This document shows positions 17,200 through 28,977 of a stretch of DNA of 64,000 bases, piece by piece. The DNA is from Burkholderiales bacterium GJ-E10. Its GTDB lineage: Bacteria; Pseudomonadota; Gammaproteobacteria; Burkholderiales; Burkholderiaceae_F. Location: the NCBI GenBank assembly GCA_000828975.1, contig AP014683.1, positions 1,069,520-1,133,519 of the forward strand, given 5' to 3'. Numbering within the stretch: position 1 is the first letter of the stretch; every line of letters begins with the position of its first letter. A model generated the notes under the pieces. The model did no database searches. It saw only the letters and a program-made list of their open reading frames with translations, and had not been told where the DNA came from. Both the position numbers and the translations under genes were made by a program.

Positions 17200-17909
17200 A
17201 GCTTCGCCACGGCAGGCCCGCTGCCGGTCCCCCGGCCGGTGCCGCGCCGGCCGGTAATCTGGGTCTCAATTCGGAGCGGGTGCGCGGCCGTATGGTCGAG
17301 CGGGTGCGCGGCCTGGGGGTGCGGAATCCCCGCGTGCTGTCGGCGCTGACGGCCGTGCCCCGTCACACGTTCGTCGATGCGGCGCTCGCGAGCCGCGCGT
17401 ACGACGACTGCTCGCTGCCGATCGGTCATGGACAGACGATCTCGCAGCCGTATATCGTTGCGCGCAGCGCGGAACTGGCGCTGGGTGCGATCGCCGACCC
17501 GCGTGCGGCGCGCGTGCTGGAAATCGGCACCGGCTGTGGATATGCCGCGGCGGTGTTCGCCCAGTTGTTCGGGTCGGTGTATTCGATCGAGCGCGTGCGC
17601 GCCTTGCACGAGCGGGCGCGCGACAACCTCCGGCCCCTGCGCCTGGCCAACCTGCGCCTGGTGTTCGGCGACGGTGCGGCGGGGTTGGCGGCGGAGGCGC
17701 CGTTCGACGCGATCATCGCGGCGGCGGCCGGAGAGGAGATCCCCGTCGCGTGGGGAGAGCAGCTCGTCCCCGGCGGCGTGGTGGTGGCCCCGGTCGGGGC
17801 CGAGCGGCAGACCTTGTCGGTGGTGGCGCGCGATGCGCGCGGGAAGTGGGTCGTCCATGCGGTCGAGCCGGTGCGCTTCGTTCCGCTGTTGGGCGGTGTC
17901 GTCGGGTGA
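17196..17909 (+). CDS. pcm: Protein-L-isoaspartate O-methyltransferase
   Basis: Repairs isoaspartyl residues in aged proteins using SAM. 237 residues from GTG 17196, which overlaps the surE stop; upstream in-frame sequence lies inside surE and does not resemble the family. It carries the PCMT signature around [22 protein letters not shown] and SAM motif [15 protein letters not shown]. The first 20 residues are Pro/Ala-rich and outside the conserved fold. Confidence 0.95.
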   Translation: MKLRHGRPAAGPPAGAAPAGNLGLNSERVRGRMVERVRGLGVRNPRVLSALTAVPRHTFVDAALASRAYDDCSLPIGHGQTISQPYIVARSAELALGAIADPRAARVLEIGTGCGYAAAVFAQLFGSVYSIERVRALHERARDNLRPLRLANLRLVFGDGAAGLAAEAPFDAIIAAAAGEEIPVAWGEQLVPGGVVVAPVGAERQTLSVVARDARGKWVVHAVEPVRFVPLLGGVVG

Positions 17910-17940
17910 TGGTGGAGTGGACAGCGTGACAGGAGCGGAT

Positions 17941-18771
17941 ATGAACCCGTCCAGCAGAGTGATGGCGTATGGCATGGTGTGCGCAGCGGTCTCGATGGCG
18001 CTGCTGAGCGGCTGCAGCGAGGTGTCGCTCAACCAGCCGCCGATCATCGATCGTTCGGTGCCCGCCAACGCCGGTCCGGCGCCGGCGGAAACCGTGGTGA
18101 CGCCGGGTGCCGCCGCGGCACCCGGGGGGACGACTTCGGGAGGGTCGGCGCCGGCGGCGCAGCCCGAGGCGGAGCCGGAGGCGCAACCGCTTGCCGCCCC
18201 GGGTGCGGTGCAGGTGCAGCCCTTGCAGGGGGCGATGGCGCCCGCCGCCGTGACCGGTGCAGCCGCTCCCGCCATGCCGCCACCGCCGCCGTCCGCGGGC
18301 CCGGCGTCTGCAGCGCCCGGAATGGCGATGGCGGCCCCGGTGACCCCGGCGGCGGTCGCGCCGCTGCCGTCGGAGAAGACGCCGGGCGCCCTGCCGCCGG
18401 CGGGGTCGTGGATCTGGCCGGTGCATGGCGACGTCGTCGGCAAGTTCGACGGCAAGACCTCCAAAGGCATCGATATCGCCGTGGCCGGCGGCGAGAACGT
18501 GGTTGCCGTGGCGGCGGGTACGGTGCTCTATGCGGGATCGATGCAAGGCTATGGCCGCCTGGTCATCGTGCGCCACCCCGGCGGGGTCGTTTCGGTGTAT
18601 GCCCACAACCGCTCCAACCTCGTGCATGAGGGGCAGGCGGTCCAGCAGGGCGACCCGATCGCGATCGTGGGCGGTGGCGGAGCGCCGTCGACCCTGCATT
18701 TCGAAGTGCGGCGTGCCGGCGTGCCGCTCGATCCGATGCCCTTCCTCGGGGCCATGAACGCTGCACCGTGA
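17941..18771 (+). CDS. nlpD: NlpD-like M23 lipoprotein lacking a LysM domain
   Basis: 276 residues. The lipobox is LLSGC (Cys25). Residues about 31-150 are an Ala/Pro/Gly-rich linker. A LytM/M23 domain occupies about 156-265. The position after pcm is that of nlpD, whose product activates the amidase AmiC during septum splitting. The active-site histidine that opens active M23 enzymes is missing (TSKGIDIA, Asp178 retained), while LHFEV keeps His253; this degeneracy matches NlpD/EnvC activators. The LysM module between lipobox and LytM in standard NlpD is absent, replaced by low-complexity sequence. rpoS does not follow. Confidence 0.85.
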   Translation: MNPSSRVMAYGMVCAAVSMALLSGCSEVSLNQPPIIDRSVPANAGPAPAETVVTPGAAAAPGGTTSGGSAPAAQPEAEPEAQPLAAPGAVQVQPLQGAMAPAAVTGAAAPAMPPPPPSAGPASAAPGMAMAAPVTPAAVAPLPSEKTPGALPPAGSWIWPVHGDVVGKFDGKTSKGIDIAVAGGENVVAVAAGTVLYAGSMQGYGRLVIVRHPGGVVSVYAHNRSNLVHEGQAVQQGDPIAIVGGGGAPSTLHFEVRRAGVPLDPMPFLGAMNAAP

Positions 18772-19553
18772 CCCCGGTCCTGGTTTTCGACCTCGAGACC
18801 GTTCCCGATGTTGCCGGGTTGCGCCGCCTGCGGCCGGAGTGGGCGCCGCTTTCGGACGCCGAGACCGCGGCGGCGGCGTTCGCCGAGCGGCGCGAGCGCA
18901 CCGGTAGCGACTTCCTGCCGCTGCATCTGCACCGGATCGTCGCGATCGGTTGCGCGTTCCGGGACGATTCGGGGTTTCGCGTGCGCTGCCTGGGCGCGCC
19001 GGAGGACGACGAGGCGAAGCTGGTGCACGACTTCTTCCGGCTCATCGACCGCTATACGCCGCAACTGGTGAGCTGGAACGGCGGCGGCTTCGATCTGCCG
19101 GTGCTGCACTATCGGGCGATGGTGCATGGCGTTGCCGCGGCCCGTTATTGGGAAACCGGCGATGACGATCGCGATTTCCGATACAACAACTACGTCAACC
19201 GCTACCACGCGCGGCATTGCGATCTGATGGACGTGCTGGCGATGTACCAGGCACGGGCCAATGCGCCGCTCGACGACCTGTCGCGGCTCTGCGGGTTCGC
19301 CGGCAAGCTCGGCATGTCGGGCGACAAGGTCTGGGGGGCGTTCCTCGAGGGCGGGATCGACTCCATTCGCGCCTACTGCGAAACCGACGTCGTCAACACG
19401 TACCTGCTCCATTGCCGGTTCCAGCGGATGCGCGGCGCGCTCGGCGGAGATGCGTATGCGCGCGAGGTCGAGACCGTGCGGGCGAGCCTGCAGGGGATCG
19501 GCGCGCCGCACTGGCAGGAATATCTTGCAGCCTGGAATGCCGGAAACCAATGA
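18768..19553 (+). CDS. DEDDy 3'-5' exonuclease, PolB-like
   Basis: A predicted 3'-5' exonuclease of 261 residues with the DnaQ/PolB-type fold and no polymerase domain. The motifs are complete: FDLETVPD (Asp8, Glu10), SWNGGGFDLP (Asp109), and YCETD (Tyr203, Asp207), which is the YxxxD form. GTG 18768 overlaps the nlpD stop and the gene ends in ATGA overlap with rlmD. Tight coupling points to one operon, although the nucleic-acid substrate is unknown. Confidence 0.9.
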   Translation: MTPVLVFDLETVPDVAGLRRLRPEWAPLSDAETAAAAFAERRERTGSDFLPLHLHRIVAIGCAFRDDSGFRVRCLGAPEDDEAKLVHDFFRLIDRYTPQLVSWNGGGFDLPVLHYRAMVHGVAAARYWETGDDDRDFRYNNYVNRYHARHCDLMDVLAMYQARANAPLDDLSRLCGFAGKLGMSGDKVWGAFLEGGIDSIRAYCETDVVNTYLLHCRFQRMRGALGGDAYAREVETVRASLQGIGAPHWQEYLAAWNAGNQ

Positions 19554-20935
19554 AGCGTGATTTGCAGGAGGCGGAGCGCGAGGTCGCCCGTATCGAGTCG
19601 CTCGACCTGGAGGGGCGCGGCGTCGCCCGCCTCGAGGATGGCAAGGTGGCGTTCATCGAAGGCGCCTTGCCCGGCGAGCGCGTGCAGTGGGCGCGCCTGC
19701 GCGCCAAGGCGCGGTTCGACACCGGCCGGGTGACGGCGGTGCTCGCCGCCAGTCCGTTGCGGGTGACGCCGCGCTGCCCGCACTTCGGCCTCGATCCCGG
19801 CAAGTGCGGTGGTTGTTCGATGCAGCACCTCGATGCGCGTGCGCAGGTCTCGATCAAGCAGCGGGTGCTCGAGGAAACGCTGTGGCACATCGGCAGGCTG
19901 CGGCCGGAGACCGTGCTGCGGCCGGTGGTCGGGCCGGTCTGGAACTACCGCCATCGCGCGCGGCTGTCGGCGCGTTTCGTCGCCGGCAAAGGCGGCTCGC
20001 TGATCGGATTTCGGGAACGCAACAGCAGTTATGTGGCGGACATGCACGCATGCCCGGTGCTGGGCGAGCCGGTAAGCCGTCTCATCGATCCGCTGCGCGA
20101 ACTGGTGAGCGGGCTATCGGTGCGCGATCGGTTGCCGCAGATCGAGGTGGCGATTGCCGATTCCGGCGCCGAGGCCCCGGTTACGGTGCTCGTGTTGCGG
20201 ATCCTCGCGCCGCTGTCCGATGCCGATCGTGACCGCCTGCGCGCCTTCGAGCGCGCCTACGGCGTCTGCTTCTGGCTGCAGACGGGCGGTCCCGATACGG
20301 CCGAGCCGATGGATCCGCCGGCGCACGGCGACGGCGCGTTGCGCTTGCGGCTGCCCGAGTTCGGCGTTGAAATTCCGTTCCGCCCGACCGATTTCACGCA
20401 GGTCAACCATGCGATCAACGAGGTCCTGGTCCGGCGCGCGCTTGCGCTGCTCGATCCCGGCCCGCAGGACGTGATCGCGGATTTCTTCTGCGGCCTGGGG
20501 AATTTCACCCTGCCGCTGGCGACGCGGGCCGGGCGCGTGCGGGGCCTGGATGGCAGTGCCGCCTTGCTGCGCCGGGCGGAAGCCGCCGCGGCGACGGCCG
20601 GATTCGCCGGCCGGGTGGACTTCGCGGCGCGCAACCTGTTCGAGTGGACGGCGGCCGATTGGGAGGGCCTGCGCACCGCCCTCGGCGGACGGATCGATCG
20701 CGTCCTGGTCGACCCGCCGCGGGAAGGGGCGCTGGCGGTGGTGCAGTCGTTCGGCCTGGACATCGCGCCGCCGCGACGGGTGGTATACGTTTCGTGCAAC
20801 CCCGCCACGCTGGCACGCGATTGCGCGTGGCTGGTCCATGAGGCGAAATGGACGGTGCGCGCGGCGGGGGTGGTGAACATGTTTCCGCACACCTCCCACG
20901 TCGAATCGATCGCCGTACTGGAACCCCCCGCGTGA
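19550..20935 (+). CDS. rlmD: 23S rRNA m5U1939 methyltransferase RlmD
   Basis: 461 residues in the order TRAM-like beta barrel, Fe-S cluster, methyltransferase. Cluster cysteines are Cys76, Cys86, Cys89 (CPHFGLDPGKCGGC) and Cys168. The SAM motif is DFFCGLGNFT (311-320), followed by DPPREGA near 388. The catalytic nucleophile is Cys416 in YVSCNPATLARD. RlmD is preferred over RlmC because of the TRAM domain and length. Confidence 0.95.
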   Translation: MKRDLQEAEREVARIESLDLEGRGVARLEDGKVAFIEGALPGERVQWARLRAKARFDTGRVTAVLAASPLRVTPRCPHFGLDPGKCGGCSMQHLDARAQVSIKQRVLEETLWHIGRLRPETVLRPVVGPVWNYRHRARLSARFVAGKGGSLIGFRERNSSYVADMHACPVLGEPVSRLIDPLRELVSGLSVRDRLPQIEVAIADSGAEAPVTVLVLRILAPLSDADRDRLRAFERAYGVCFWLQTGGPDTAEPMDPPAHGDGALRLRLPEFGVEIPFRPTDFTQVNHAINEVLVRRALALLDPGPQDVIADFFCGLGNFTLPLATRAGRVRGLDGSAALLRRAEAAAATAGFAGRVDFAARNLFEWTAADWEGLRTALGGRIDRVLVDPPREGALAVVQSFGLDIAPPRRVVYVSCNPATLARDCAWLVHEAKWTVRAAGVVNMFPHTSHVESIAVLEPPA

Positions 20936-20992
20936 TATCATCACGGGTTCAATAAGTTCGCCAACTGTTTCTTTTTTCATACGATTTCTGCA

Positions 20993-21418
20993 ATGGCCAT
21001 CGAAACCACCCTTTCCATTCTCAAACCCGACGCGGTTCGCAAGAACGCGATCGGCCAGATTCTCTCGCGCTTCGAGGGTGCCGGCCTGGAGATCGTTGCG
21101 GCGCGCATGATGCATCTCTCCCGCCGGCAGGCCGAGGCCTTCTATGCGGTGCACCGCGAGCGCTCGTTTTTCGGCGATCTCGTCGACTTCATGACCTCGG
21201 GGCCGGTGTTCGTGCAGGCGCTGCGCGGCGAGAACGCGATCGCGCGCAATCGGGAACTGATGGGTGCGACCGATCCGAAGAAGGCGGCGCCGGGCACGAT
21301 CCGCGCCGACTTCGCCGACAGCATCGACGCCAACGCCGTGCATGGTTCCGACAGTGCGGAGACTGCGGCGGCGGAAGTGGCGTTCTTCTTCCCCACGCTG
21401 GACATCCACGTACGCTGA
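20993..21418 (+). CDS. ndk: Nucleoside diphosphate kinase
   Basis: 141 residues, standard length. The active-site histidine lies in NAVHGSDS, the NDK signature. It balances NTP pools using a phosphohistidine intermediate. No Shine-Dalgarno is visible before ATG 20993; the preceding 25 bases are T-rich (TGTTTCTTTTTTCATACGAT). A -10-like TACGAT at 20980-20985 would start the RNA near the ATG, so a leaderless message is possible. Confidence 0.97.
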   Translation: MAIETTLSILKPDAVRKNAIGQILSRFEGAGLEIVAARMMHLSRRQAEAFYAVHRERSFFGDLVDFMTSGPVFVQALRGENAIARNRELMGATDPKKAAPGTIRADFADSIDANAVHGSDSAETAAAEVAFFFPTLDIHVR

Positions 21419-21479
21419 TCGCGTTTCCCTGCCGACGCGCCGTCGCCGGCAGGGATTCCGGCCCCCGATCGAGAGACCC

Positions 21480-22604
21480 ATGGACGCAGCCAACCTCCTC
21501 GATTTCGATCGCGACGGATTGACTGCGTGGGTGCAGTCGCTGGGGGAGAAGCCGTTCCGCGCGCGCCAGCTGCTGCGCTGGATCCACAAGCGCGGTGTAG
21601 CGGACTTTGCCGCGATGACCGACGTCGCGCGCAGCTTCCGCGAGATGCTCGCGACGCGGGCCATCATCGCATCCGCTCCCATTCTGCGCGACGGCGCGTC
21701 CGGCGACGGCACGCGCAAGTGGCTGCTCGACGTCGGCGGCGGCGAGGCGGTGGAGACCGTCTACATTCCCGAGACCGATCGCGCCACGCTCTGCATTTCG
21801 ACCCAGGCCGGCTGTGCGGTCGGGTGCCGCTTCTGCGCTACCGGGGCCCAGGGCTTTTCGCGCAATCTCACGACGGCGGAGATCATCGGCCAGTTGTGGA
21901 TGGCGGAACGGATGCTGCGGCCGGCGGCGGCACTGGAGCCGGGGATGCCGGGCGACGGTGACCGGGTCATCAGCAACGTCGTCCTGATGGGCATGGGCGA
22001 ACCGCTGCAGAACTACGATGCGGTCCTGCCGGCGCTGCGCCTGATGCTCGACGACGATGCCTACGGCCTGTCGCGCCGGCGTGTCACGCTGTCGACGTCG
22101 GGCATGGTGCCGATGATGGACCGCCTCGCGCAGGACTGTCCGGTCGCGCTGGCGGTCTCGCTGCATGCTCCCGACGATGCGCTGCGCGACGAACTCGTTC
22201 CTCTGAATCGGAAATATCCGATCACCGAACTTCTGGCGGCATGCCAACGGTATCTCGCGCATGCGCCGCGGGACTTCATCACGTTCGAGTACATCCTGCT
22301 CGCGGGCGTCAATGACGCCGAAGGACAGGCGCGCGAGTTGTTGCGGCGGGTCGACGGCCTGCCGTGCAAGTTCAATCTCATTCCCTTCAATCCCACGGCG
22401 ATATCCGCATTCCAGCGTCCCGACCCCCAGCGGGTGCGGGCATTTGCGGAAGTCCTGCAGGAGGGAGGGATCGTGACGACGGTGCGGCGACCGCGCGGCG
22501 ACGATATCGATGCCGCCTGTGGACAGTTGGCCGGGCAGGTGCGCGATCGCACCCGGCTCGTGGCACGGGTCCGCACGCCGGTCTTGACGGAGGGCACGGC
22601 ATGA
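21480..22604 (+). CDS. rlmN: Dual-specificity RNA methyltransferase RlmN
   Basis: A radical-SAM enzyme making m2A2503 in 23S rRNA and m2A37 in tRNA. 374 residues. The [4Fe-4S] cysteines are Cys112, Cys116 and Cys119 (CAVGCRFC). Cys347 in DAACGQL matches the second conserved cysteine that carries the methylene intermediate. [11 protein letters not shown] motif follows the cluster. Start ATG 21480 with GAGAG upstream. The stop overlaps the pilW start. Confidence 0.96.
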   Translation: MDAANLLDFDRDGLTAWVQSLGEKPFRARQLLRWIHKRGVADFAAMTDVARSFREMLATRAIIASAPILRDGASGDGTRKWLLDVGGGEAVETVYIPETDRATLCISTQAGCAVGCRFCATGAQGFSRNLTTAEIIGQLWMAERMLRPAAALEPGMPGDGDRVISNVVLMGMGEPLQNYDAVLPALRLMLDDDAYGLSRRRVTLSTSGMVPMMDRLAQDCPVALAVSLHAPDDALRDELVPLNRKYPITELLAACQRYLAHAPRDFITFEYILLAGVNDAEGQARELLRRVDGLPCKFNLIPFNPTAISAFQRPDPQRVRAFAEVLQEGGIVTTVRRPRGDDIDAACGQLAGQVRDRTRLVARVRTPVLTEGTA

Positions 22605-23437
22605 AGACGGGACAGATCCGGGCAAGTCTGGGCAACCGCGCAGCCATCGCCTGCGCGGTTGCGTTCGTGGCAGCGCTGGCGCTCGGCGGCTGCGAGACGG
22701 TGACCACCACCGCCGACGGCGTGCAGATCAGCAAGGGACCGGTCCCCGGGGCGACCGAGGGCAATGCCAAGCAGCGCGCGCTGGCGCGCCTGCACCTGGC
22801 GACCGGCTATTACCGCGACGGGCAGATTCCGGTCGCCCTCCAGGACGTGCGCCGGGCCATCGCGGTCGACCCCGACCTCGCGGCCGCGCATGGTCTCTAC
22901 GGTCTGATCCTCATGAATCTCGGTCAGATCGACACCGCCGACGAGGAGTTCCAGCGTGCGCTCGAACTCGATCCCAAGAGCCCCGATCTCCAGAACAACT
23001 ACGGCTGGTTCCTGTGTCGGACCGGGCGTGCCAAGGACTCGGTCGCGTGGTTCGACAAGGCGGTCGCCAATCGCCTGTACGAGACGCCGGCGCGCGCGTT
23101 GCAAAATGCCGGAATCTGCCTGTTGGAGGTGCACGACAACGCCCGCGCCGAGCAATATTTCCTGCGTGCGTTGCGGTATGACGCGACCGATCCGGTGGCC
23201 AAGTTCCAGCTTTCGCAGATGTATCTGAAGGAAGGGCGGTTGGGGCGGGCCCAGTTCTACTACGATCTTCTCGTCCGGTCCGTGCCCCCCAATCCCGAAA
23301 CGCTGTGGCTGGGTGCGCGCCTCGCGCGGGCGCAGCACGATTCCACGACCGAGCACCGCGACGAGGACGAGTTGCTGGGCAAATTCCCCAACTCGCCGCA
23401 GGCGGATGCGCTGCACCACGGGCGTTTCGATGACTGA
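22601..23437 (+). CDS. pilW: Type IV pilus assembly lipoprotein, PilF/PilW family
   Basis: 278 residues. The signal peptide ends in lipobox ALGGC, and at least four or five TPR units run from about residue 60 to 215 (for example [20 protein letters not shown]). The family is the outer-membrane lipoprotein needed to assemble the PilQ secretin. Position between rlmN and rodZ is conserved in beta- and gammaproteobacteria. The start overlaps the rlmN stop, and the end overlaps the next gene by 8 bp. Confidence 0.9.
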   Translation: MKTGQIRASLGNRAAIACAVAFVAALALGGCETVTTTADGVQISKGPVPGATEGNAKQRALARLHLATGYYRDGQIPVALQDVRRAIAVDPDLAAAHGLYGLILMNLGQIDTADEEFQRALELDPKSPDLQNNYGWFLCRTGRAKDSVAWFDKAVANRLYETPARALQNAGICLLEVHDNARAEQYFLRALRYDATDPVAKFQLSQMYLKEGRLGRAQFYYDLLVRSVPPNPETLWLGARLARAQHDSTTEHRDEDELLGKFPNSPQADALHHGRFDD

Positions 23438-24548
23438 CGAAACCACGGGGATCCGCGACGAGGATGCGGCGGCCATGCCGCGGGGCGAGGACGTGACGCC
23501 CGCGGTGGCCGCGGAAGCGCCGGCGCCCGATGCGGGTGAGGCTCCGCTCGGCTTCGGCGCGGCGCTGCGGCGCGCGCGGGAGGAAGCGGGCATGGCGGCG
23601 ACCGAATTGGCGGCCCGCCTGCATCTGCATCCGCGGCAGCTCGATGCCCTGGAACGGGAAGATTTCGCGGCGCTGCCCGAGCCGATCTACATCCGCGGCT
23701 ACCTGCGGGGTTGCAGCCGGGAACTTCGGATCGACGTCGCGCCGCTGCTAGCCGATTTCGACCGCAAGGTGCAGGCCGCAGGCGCGGCGGCACCGCCGCC
23801 CGAGCGCGCGCGGGCGACGCGCGTCGTGGTCTCGTCCTCGGCCGCGAGCCGCGGTGCCGGAACGAAGCGCGTCGCCGTGGCGATCGTGGCGTTGGTCGTG
23901 CTGCTCGTTGCGGTTGCCGTCGTGACCCGCCTGCCGCGCGGCGGCCATGGCCGCCATGGGGTCGGGACCCCGGCGGTTTCGGGGGCGAATCGTACGAGTT
24001 CCGGGAGGAACCCTTCGGTTTCCGGGGGGAACCCTTTGGGTGCTGGGGGGAACCCTTTGGGTTCGGCACCCCAGCCGTCGTCGCCGGCCGCTGCGGTAGC
24101 GCCGGCGTCGGCTCCGACCGCTGCCGCACCGGTTGCGGCCGAACCGATGCCGATGCAGGGCGATCGCCCGGCGGCTCCGCTGGCGCCGCCGGGTTCCGCA
24201 TCTGCGCCCATATCTGCGCCCGCAGCCGTGCCCCCCTCCGCGAACGCGGCGGCAGCCGGCGCGGCCGGTGCGGCGATGGCCTCCGCCGCCGCGGCCGCGG
24301 CGCAGGATGCCAGCGTGCTCACCCTGCGGACGACGGCCAACGTGTGGATCGACGTGAGCGATTCGAGCGGCCGGACCTTGTTGTCGCAGATCGTTCCCGG
24401 CGGCAGCGTACAGACCGTCAGCGGCACCGCGCCGCTGCATCTCATCGTCGGCAAGGCGTCGGCGGTGGCGGCGGAATTCCGCGGTCATGCGGTGGATCTG
24501 CGGGCCCATGCCGGCAACAGCGACGTGGCCCGCCTGACTTTGGAGTGA
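23430..24548 (+). CDS. rodZ: RodZ-like cytoskeletal membrane protein
   Basis: 372 residues. In order: a low-complexity head, a cytoplasmic HTH_25 domain (about 40-110, with [24 protein letters not shown] and [12 protein letters not shown]), one membrane helix (about 150-170), a long Gly/Asn/Pro then Ala/Pro linker, and a C-terminal DUF4115 domain (about 295-372). RodZ links MreB to the elongation machinery and sets cell width. The linker contains a heptad repeat of SGGNPLG type encoded by a 21-bp tandem repeat (about 24000-24066). Confidence 0.9.
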   Translation: MTDETTGIRDEDAAAMPRGEDVTPAVAAEAPAPDAGEAPLGFGAALRRAREEAGMAATELAARLHLHPRQLDALEREDFAALPEPIYIRGYLRGCSRELRIDVAPLLADFDRKVQAAGAAAPPPERARATRVVVSSSAASRGAGTKRVAVAIVALVVLLVAVAVVTRLPRGGHGRHGVGTPAVSGANRTSSGRNPSVSGGNPLGAGGNPLGSAPQPSSPAAAVAPASAPTAAAPVAAEPMPMQGDRPAAPLAPPGSASAPISAPAAVPPSANAAAAGAAGAAMASAAAAAAQDASVLTLRTTANVWIDVSDSSGRTLLSQIVPGGSVQTVSGTAPLHLIVGKASAVAAEFRGHAVDLRAHAGNSDVARLTLE

Positions 24549-24552
24549 ACTC

Positions 24553-25824
24553 GTGTCCGTGATTCCCATACTTCCGGAACAGAACCCGCCCGCGCCCGAG
24601 GTTCCGGCATCGCGCCGTCCTACGCGCGCCGTCGAGGTGCGCTGGGGTGCGCACCGGGTGGTCGTGGGCGGCGCCGCCCCGGTCGTCGTGCAGTCGATGA
24701 CCAATACCGATACCGCCGACATCGCCGGGACCGTCGCCCAGGTGCGCGAACTCGCCGATGCCGGGTCCGAACTGGTGCGCGTGACGGTAAACACCGTCGA
24801 GGCGGCGCGGGCCGTGCCGGCGATTCGCGAGCGGCTCGATGCGGCAGGGTACGCCGTGCCGCTCATCGGGGACTTCCATTTCAACGGCCATCGCCTGCTC
24901 ACGCAGGTGCCGGAATGCGCCCAGGCGCTGTCCAAGTACCGGATCAATCCGGGCAACGTCGGCACCGGTGCCCGCCGCGAGGACAACTTCGCCAGCCTGA
25001 TCGAAATGGCGTGCCGCCACGACAAGCCGGTACGGATCGGCGTCAATTGGGGCAGCCTCGACCAGGATCTTCTTGCCCGCCTGATGGACGAGAACGCGGC
25101 GGCGAAGCAGCCGCGCGACACCCGGACCATCGTGCGCGAGGCGCTGGTGCGCTCGGCGGTCGAGAGCGCGGAGCGCGCGGTGGCGCTGGGATTGTCGGCG
25201 GACCGCATCTGCCTGTCGGCGAAGGTGAGCGTGGTCCAGGAACTGATCGCCGTCTATCGTGAGCTCGCATCCCGCTGCGATCATCCGCTGCATCTCGGCT
25301 TGACCGAGGCGGGGCTGGGCAGCAAGGGCATCGTGGCATCGACCGCCGCGCTGGCGCCGCTGCTGCTGGAAGGGATCGGCGACACCATCCGGGTGTCGCT
25401 CACGCCGCAGCCGGGGGAGTCGCGCACACGCGAAGTGATCGTCGCCCAGGAGATCCTGCAGTCGCTGGGCTTGCGCGCCTTCGCACCGATGGTCACGGCC
25501 TGCCCGGGTTGCGGGCGCACGACGAGCACGGTGTTCCAGGAACTGGCGGAGAAGATCCAGGACTACCTGCGCGCACAGATGCCGGTGTGGCGCGCGCAAT
25601 ATCCGGGCGTAGAGCGGATGAACGTCGCGGTGATGGGCTGCGTGGTCAACGGTCCGGGGGAAAGCCGCCACGCCGACATCGGCATCAGCCTGCCCGGCAC
25701 CGGCGAATCGCCGGTCGCTCCGGTGTATATCGACGGCAAGCACGCCACGACGCTCAAGGGCGACGACATTGCGGAGCAGTTCCACGCATTGGTCGACGAA
25801 TACATCCGTACGCACTACGCATAA
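24553..25824 (+). CDS. ispG: 4-hydroxy-3-methylbut-2-enyl-diphosphate synthase IspG
   Basis: The penultimate enzyme of the MEP isoprenoid pathway, a [4Fe-4S] protein. 423 residues from GTG 24553, five bases after the rodZ stop. Cluster ligands are Cys317 and Cys320 (ACPGCGR), Cys363 and Glu370 ([10 protein letters not shown]). Only the two-domain bacterial form is present, with no extra TIM-barrel insert. It is upstream of hisS, as in most proteobacteria. Confidence 0.97.
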   Translation: MSVIPILPEQNPPAPEVPASRRPTRAVEVRWGAHRVVVGGAAPVVVQSMTNTDTADIAGTVAQVRELADAGSELVRVTVNTVEAARAVPAIRERLDAAGYAVPLIGDFHFNGHRLLTQVPECAQALSKYRINPGNVGTGARREDNFASLIEMACRHDKPVRIGVNWGSLDQDLLARLMDENAAAKQPRDTRTIVREALVRSAVESAERAVALGLSADRICLSAKVSVVQELIAVYRELASRCDHPLHLGLTEAGLGSKGIVASTAALAPLLLEGIGDTIRVSLTPQPGESRTREVIVAQEILQSLGLRAFAPMVTACPGCGRTTSTVFQELAEKIQDYLRAQMPVWRAQYPGVERMNVAVMGCVVNGPGESRHADIGISLPGTGESPVAPVYIDGKHATTLKGDDIAEQFHALVDEYIRTHYA

Positions 25825-25833
25825 CGACCATCC

Positions 25834-27146
<1,313 letters not shown>

Positions 27147-27150
<4 letters not shown>

Positions 27151-27788
27151 CGGATATGGCGCTGACGCTGGAAGAAACCGAGAACCTCAACGAGGTCAAG
27201 GACTGGTTCGAGAAATACGGCAATTGGCTGGTCGGCGTGCTGCTGGCAGCGGCGCTGATCGCTGCCGGCAACTGGGGCTGGCGCTGGTACACGCAGCATG
27301 GTGCCGAGGCGGCCAGCGCGCTCTACGACCAGTACGAAGCGGCGGTGGCGCGCGATGACACCGCTCGCGCGCGCGACATTGCCGGGTCGCTGGTGCAGCG
27401 CCAGGGCGGCAGCATCTATGCGGCGCTGGCCGCGCTGCAGCAGGCGAAGGCCAATCTGACCGTCGGCGACTTTCCCTCCGCCAAGGCGCAACTGCAATGG
27501 GTCGCCGGGAAATCGCAGTTTCCGGAACTGGCGGCGGTGGCCCGCGTCCGGCTGGCCGGCGTGCTGCTCGACGAGAAGTCCTACGACGCCGCGTTGGCGC
27601 TGCTGCAGTCGCCACCCTCCGGATTCGCGGCGGACTATGCCGACCGCCGCGGCGACATCCTGTTTGCACAAGGGAAGCCGGCGGCTGCGCGCACCGCGTA
27701 TCAGGAGGCCCTGGTTGCCGCGGGGCCGCAGAACCCGTTGCGGTCGCTGATTCAGGCGAAGCTCGATGCGATCCCGGCGGCCGGTTGA
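27147..27788 (+). CDS. YfgM/AncA-type TPR membrane protein
   Basis: 213 residues. A cytoplasmic tip is followed by one membrane helix (about 28-46, LVGVLLAAALIAAGNWGWRWY) and a periplasmic TPR-like domain. Family members interact with SecYEG and periplasmic chaperones, and the gene classically sits between hisS and bamB, as here. ATG 27147 has a strong AAGGAAGGGA upstream and overlaps the hisS stop; Met4 is a less likely alternative. Confidence 0.88.
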
Positions 27789-28920
27789 CGCGGTGGCGCG
27801 GGGAGCGCGCTTCGCCGGTCTTCTGCTCGGCGCGCTGGCGCTGGCGGCCTGCTCCTCGGACAAGGGTCCGAAGCCGGCGAAGCTCACCGCGATTGCCCAT
27901 CCGATCGCGATTCACCAGAGCTGGACCGTCGATGTCGGCAGCGCCGGGACGGCTTATCTGCGGCCGTGCGTGCTGGCGCAGTCGGTCTATGCCGCCTCGG
28001 CGGCCGGGGATCTGGTGCGCGTCGACCCGACGACCGGCAAGACCGTCTGGCGCGTGCGGGTTCCGGGCGGCATCGCGGCCGGGGTCGGCTGCGACGGCAT
28101 CAGCGAGGCGGTGGTCGTTGCGCGCGGCGGCTTGCGCCTCTACGACGCGGCCGGGAAGTTCCGGTGGAAGTCCGACGACGCGACCAGCGTCGCGGTGACG
28201 CCGCCGCTGGTCGCGCACTCGATGGTCGTCGTTCGTACCATCGATCAGCGCGTCTCGGCCTATGACGAGGACAGCGGTAACCGGCTCTGGTCGTTCCGCA
28301 AGACGCCGCCGCCGCTGTCGCTGCGGGAGGAATCGGAGATTGCGCTGTCGGGGGATCTCGCGGTCATCGGCTTTCCGCGCGGACAGTTGGTCGCGGTCGC
28401 GCTCGCCAATGGTGCGCCGCGCTGGGAGGCCGCCGTGTCCGAGCCCAAGGGGGTGACGGAGGTCGAGCGCCTGAACGACGTACTGGGCATGCCCGCGGTC
28501 GCCGGCGCCGATGCCTGCGCCGAGTCGTATCAGGGACGGATCAGCTGTTTCGACACCTATACCGGCGAGTTGCGCTGGGCGCGGAATTACGATGCCGGCG
28601 CCGGGGCCGCAATGGATGCGGACATGGTGATCGGCGTGCGGGAGAACGGCGATGTCGACGCATTTTCCCGGGATGCCGGCGCAGGAATCTGGCATAACGG
28701 TACGCTGTCGTATCGCGGACTCACGGCGCCGGCGATCGTCGGACACTGGGCGGCGGTCGGCGATTTCGCCGGCGAGGTGCATTTCCTGAGCCTCGATGAC
28801 GGCCGGATCGTCGGGCGCTTCGACGCCGGCTCGCCGCTTGCCAGCACCCCGCAGATCTGGAACGACGGCATCATCATCCAGACGGTGGCCGGAAAACTTT
28901 CCCTTTTGAACCCTCGCTGA
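27766..28920 (+). CDS. bamB: Outer membrane assembly lipoprotein BamB
   Basis: 384 residues. Signal peptide and lipobox end in LALAACSS, followed by a PQQ-like eight-bladed beta-propeller with recurring AxDLVRVDPTTGKTVWR-type blades. BamB is a non-essential lipoprotein of the BAM complex that inserts outer-membrane beta barrels. The ATG at 27766 lies 23 bp inside the preceding gene. An in-frame GTG at 27793 gives a more usual signal peptide and may be the true start. Confidence 0.93.
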   Translation: MRSRRPVDAVARGARFAGLLLGALALAACSSDKGPKPAKLTAIAHPIAIHQSWTVDVGSAGTAYLRPCVLAQSVYAASAAGDLVRVDPTTGKTVWRVRVPGGIAAGVGCDGISEAVVVARGGLRLYDAAGKFRWKSDDATSVAVTPPLVAHSMVVVRTIDQRVSAYDEDSGNRLWSFRKTPPPLSLREESEIALSGDLAVIGFPRGQLVAVALANGAPRWEAAVSEPKGVTEVERLNDVLGMPAVAGADACAESYQGRISCFDTYTGELRWARNYDAGAGAAMDADMVIGVRENGDVDAFSRDAGAGIWHNGTLSYRGLTAPAIVGHWAAVGDFAGEVHFLSLDDGRIVGRFDAGSPLASTPQIWNDGIIIQTVAGKLSLLNPR

Positions 28921-28977
28921 GGTTCTTCCCGATCCCGGCATGAGCGGGGGCGGGCTGCGGGGGAGAGGCGCGACGAT

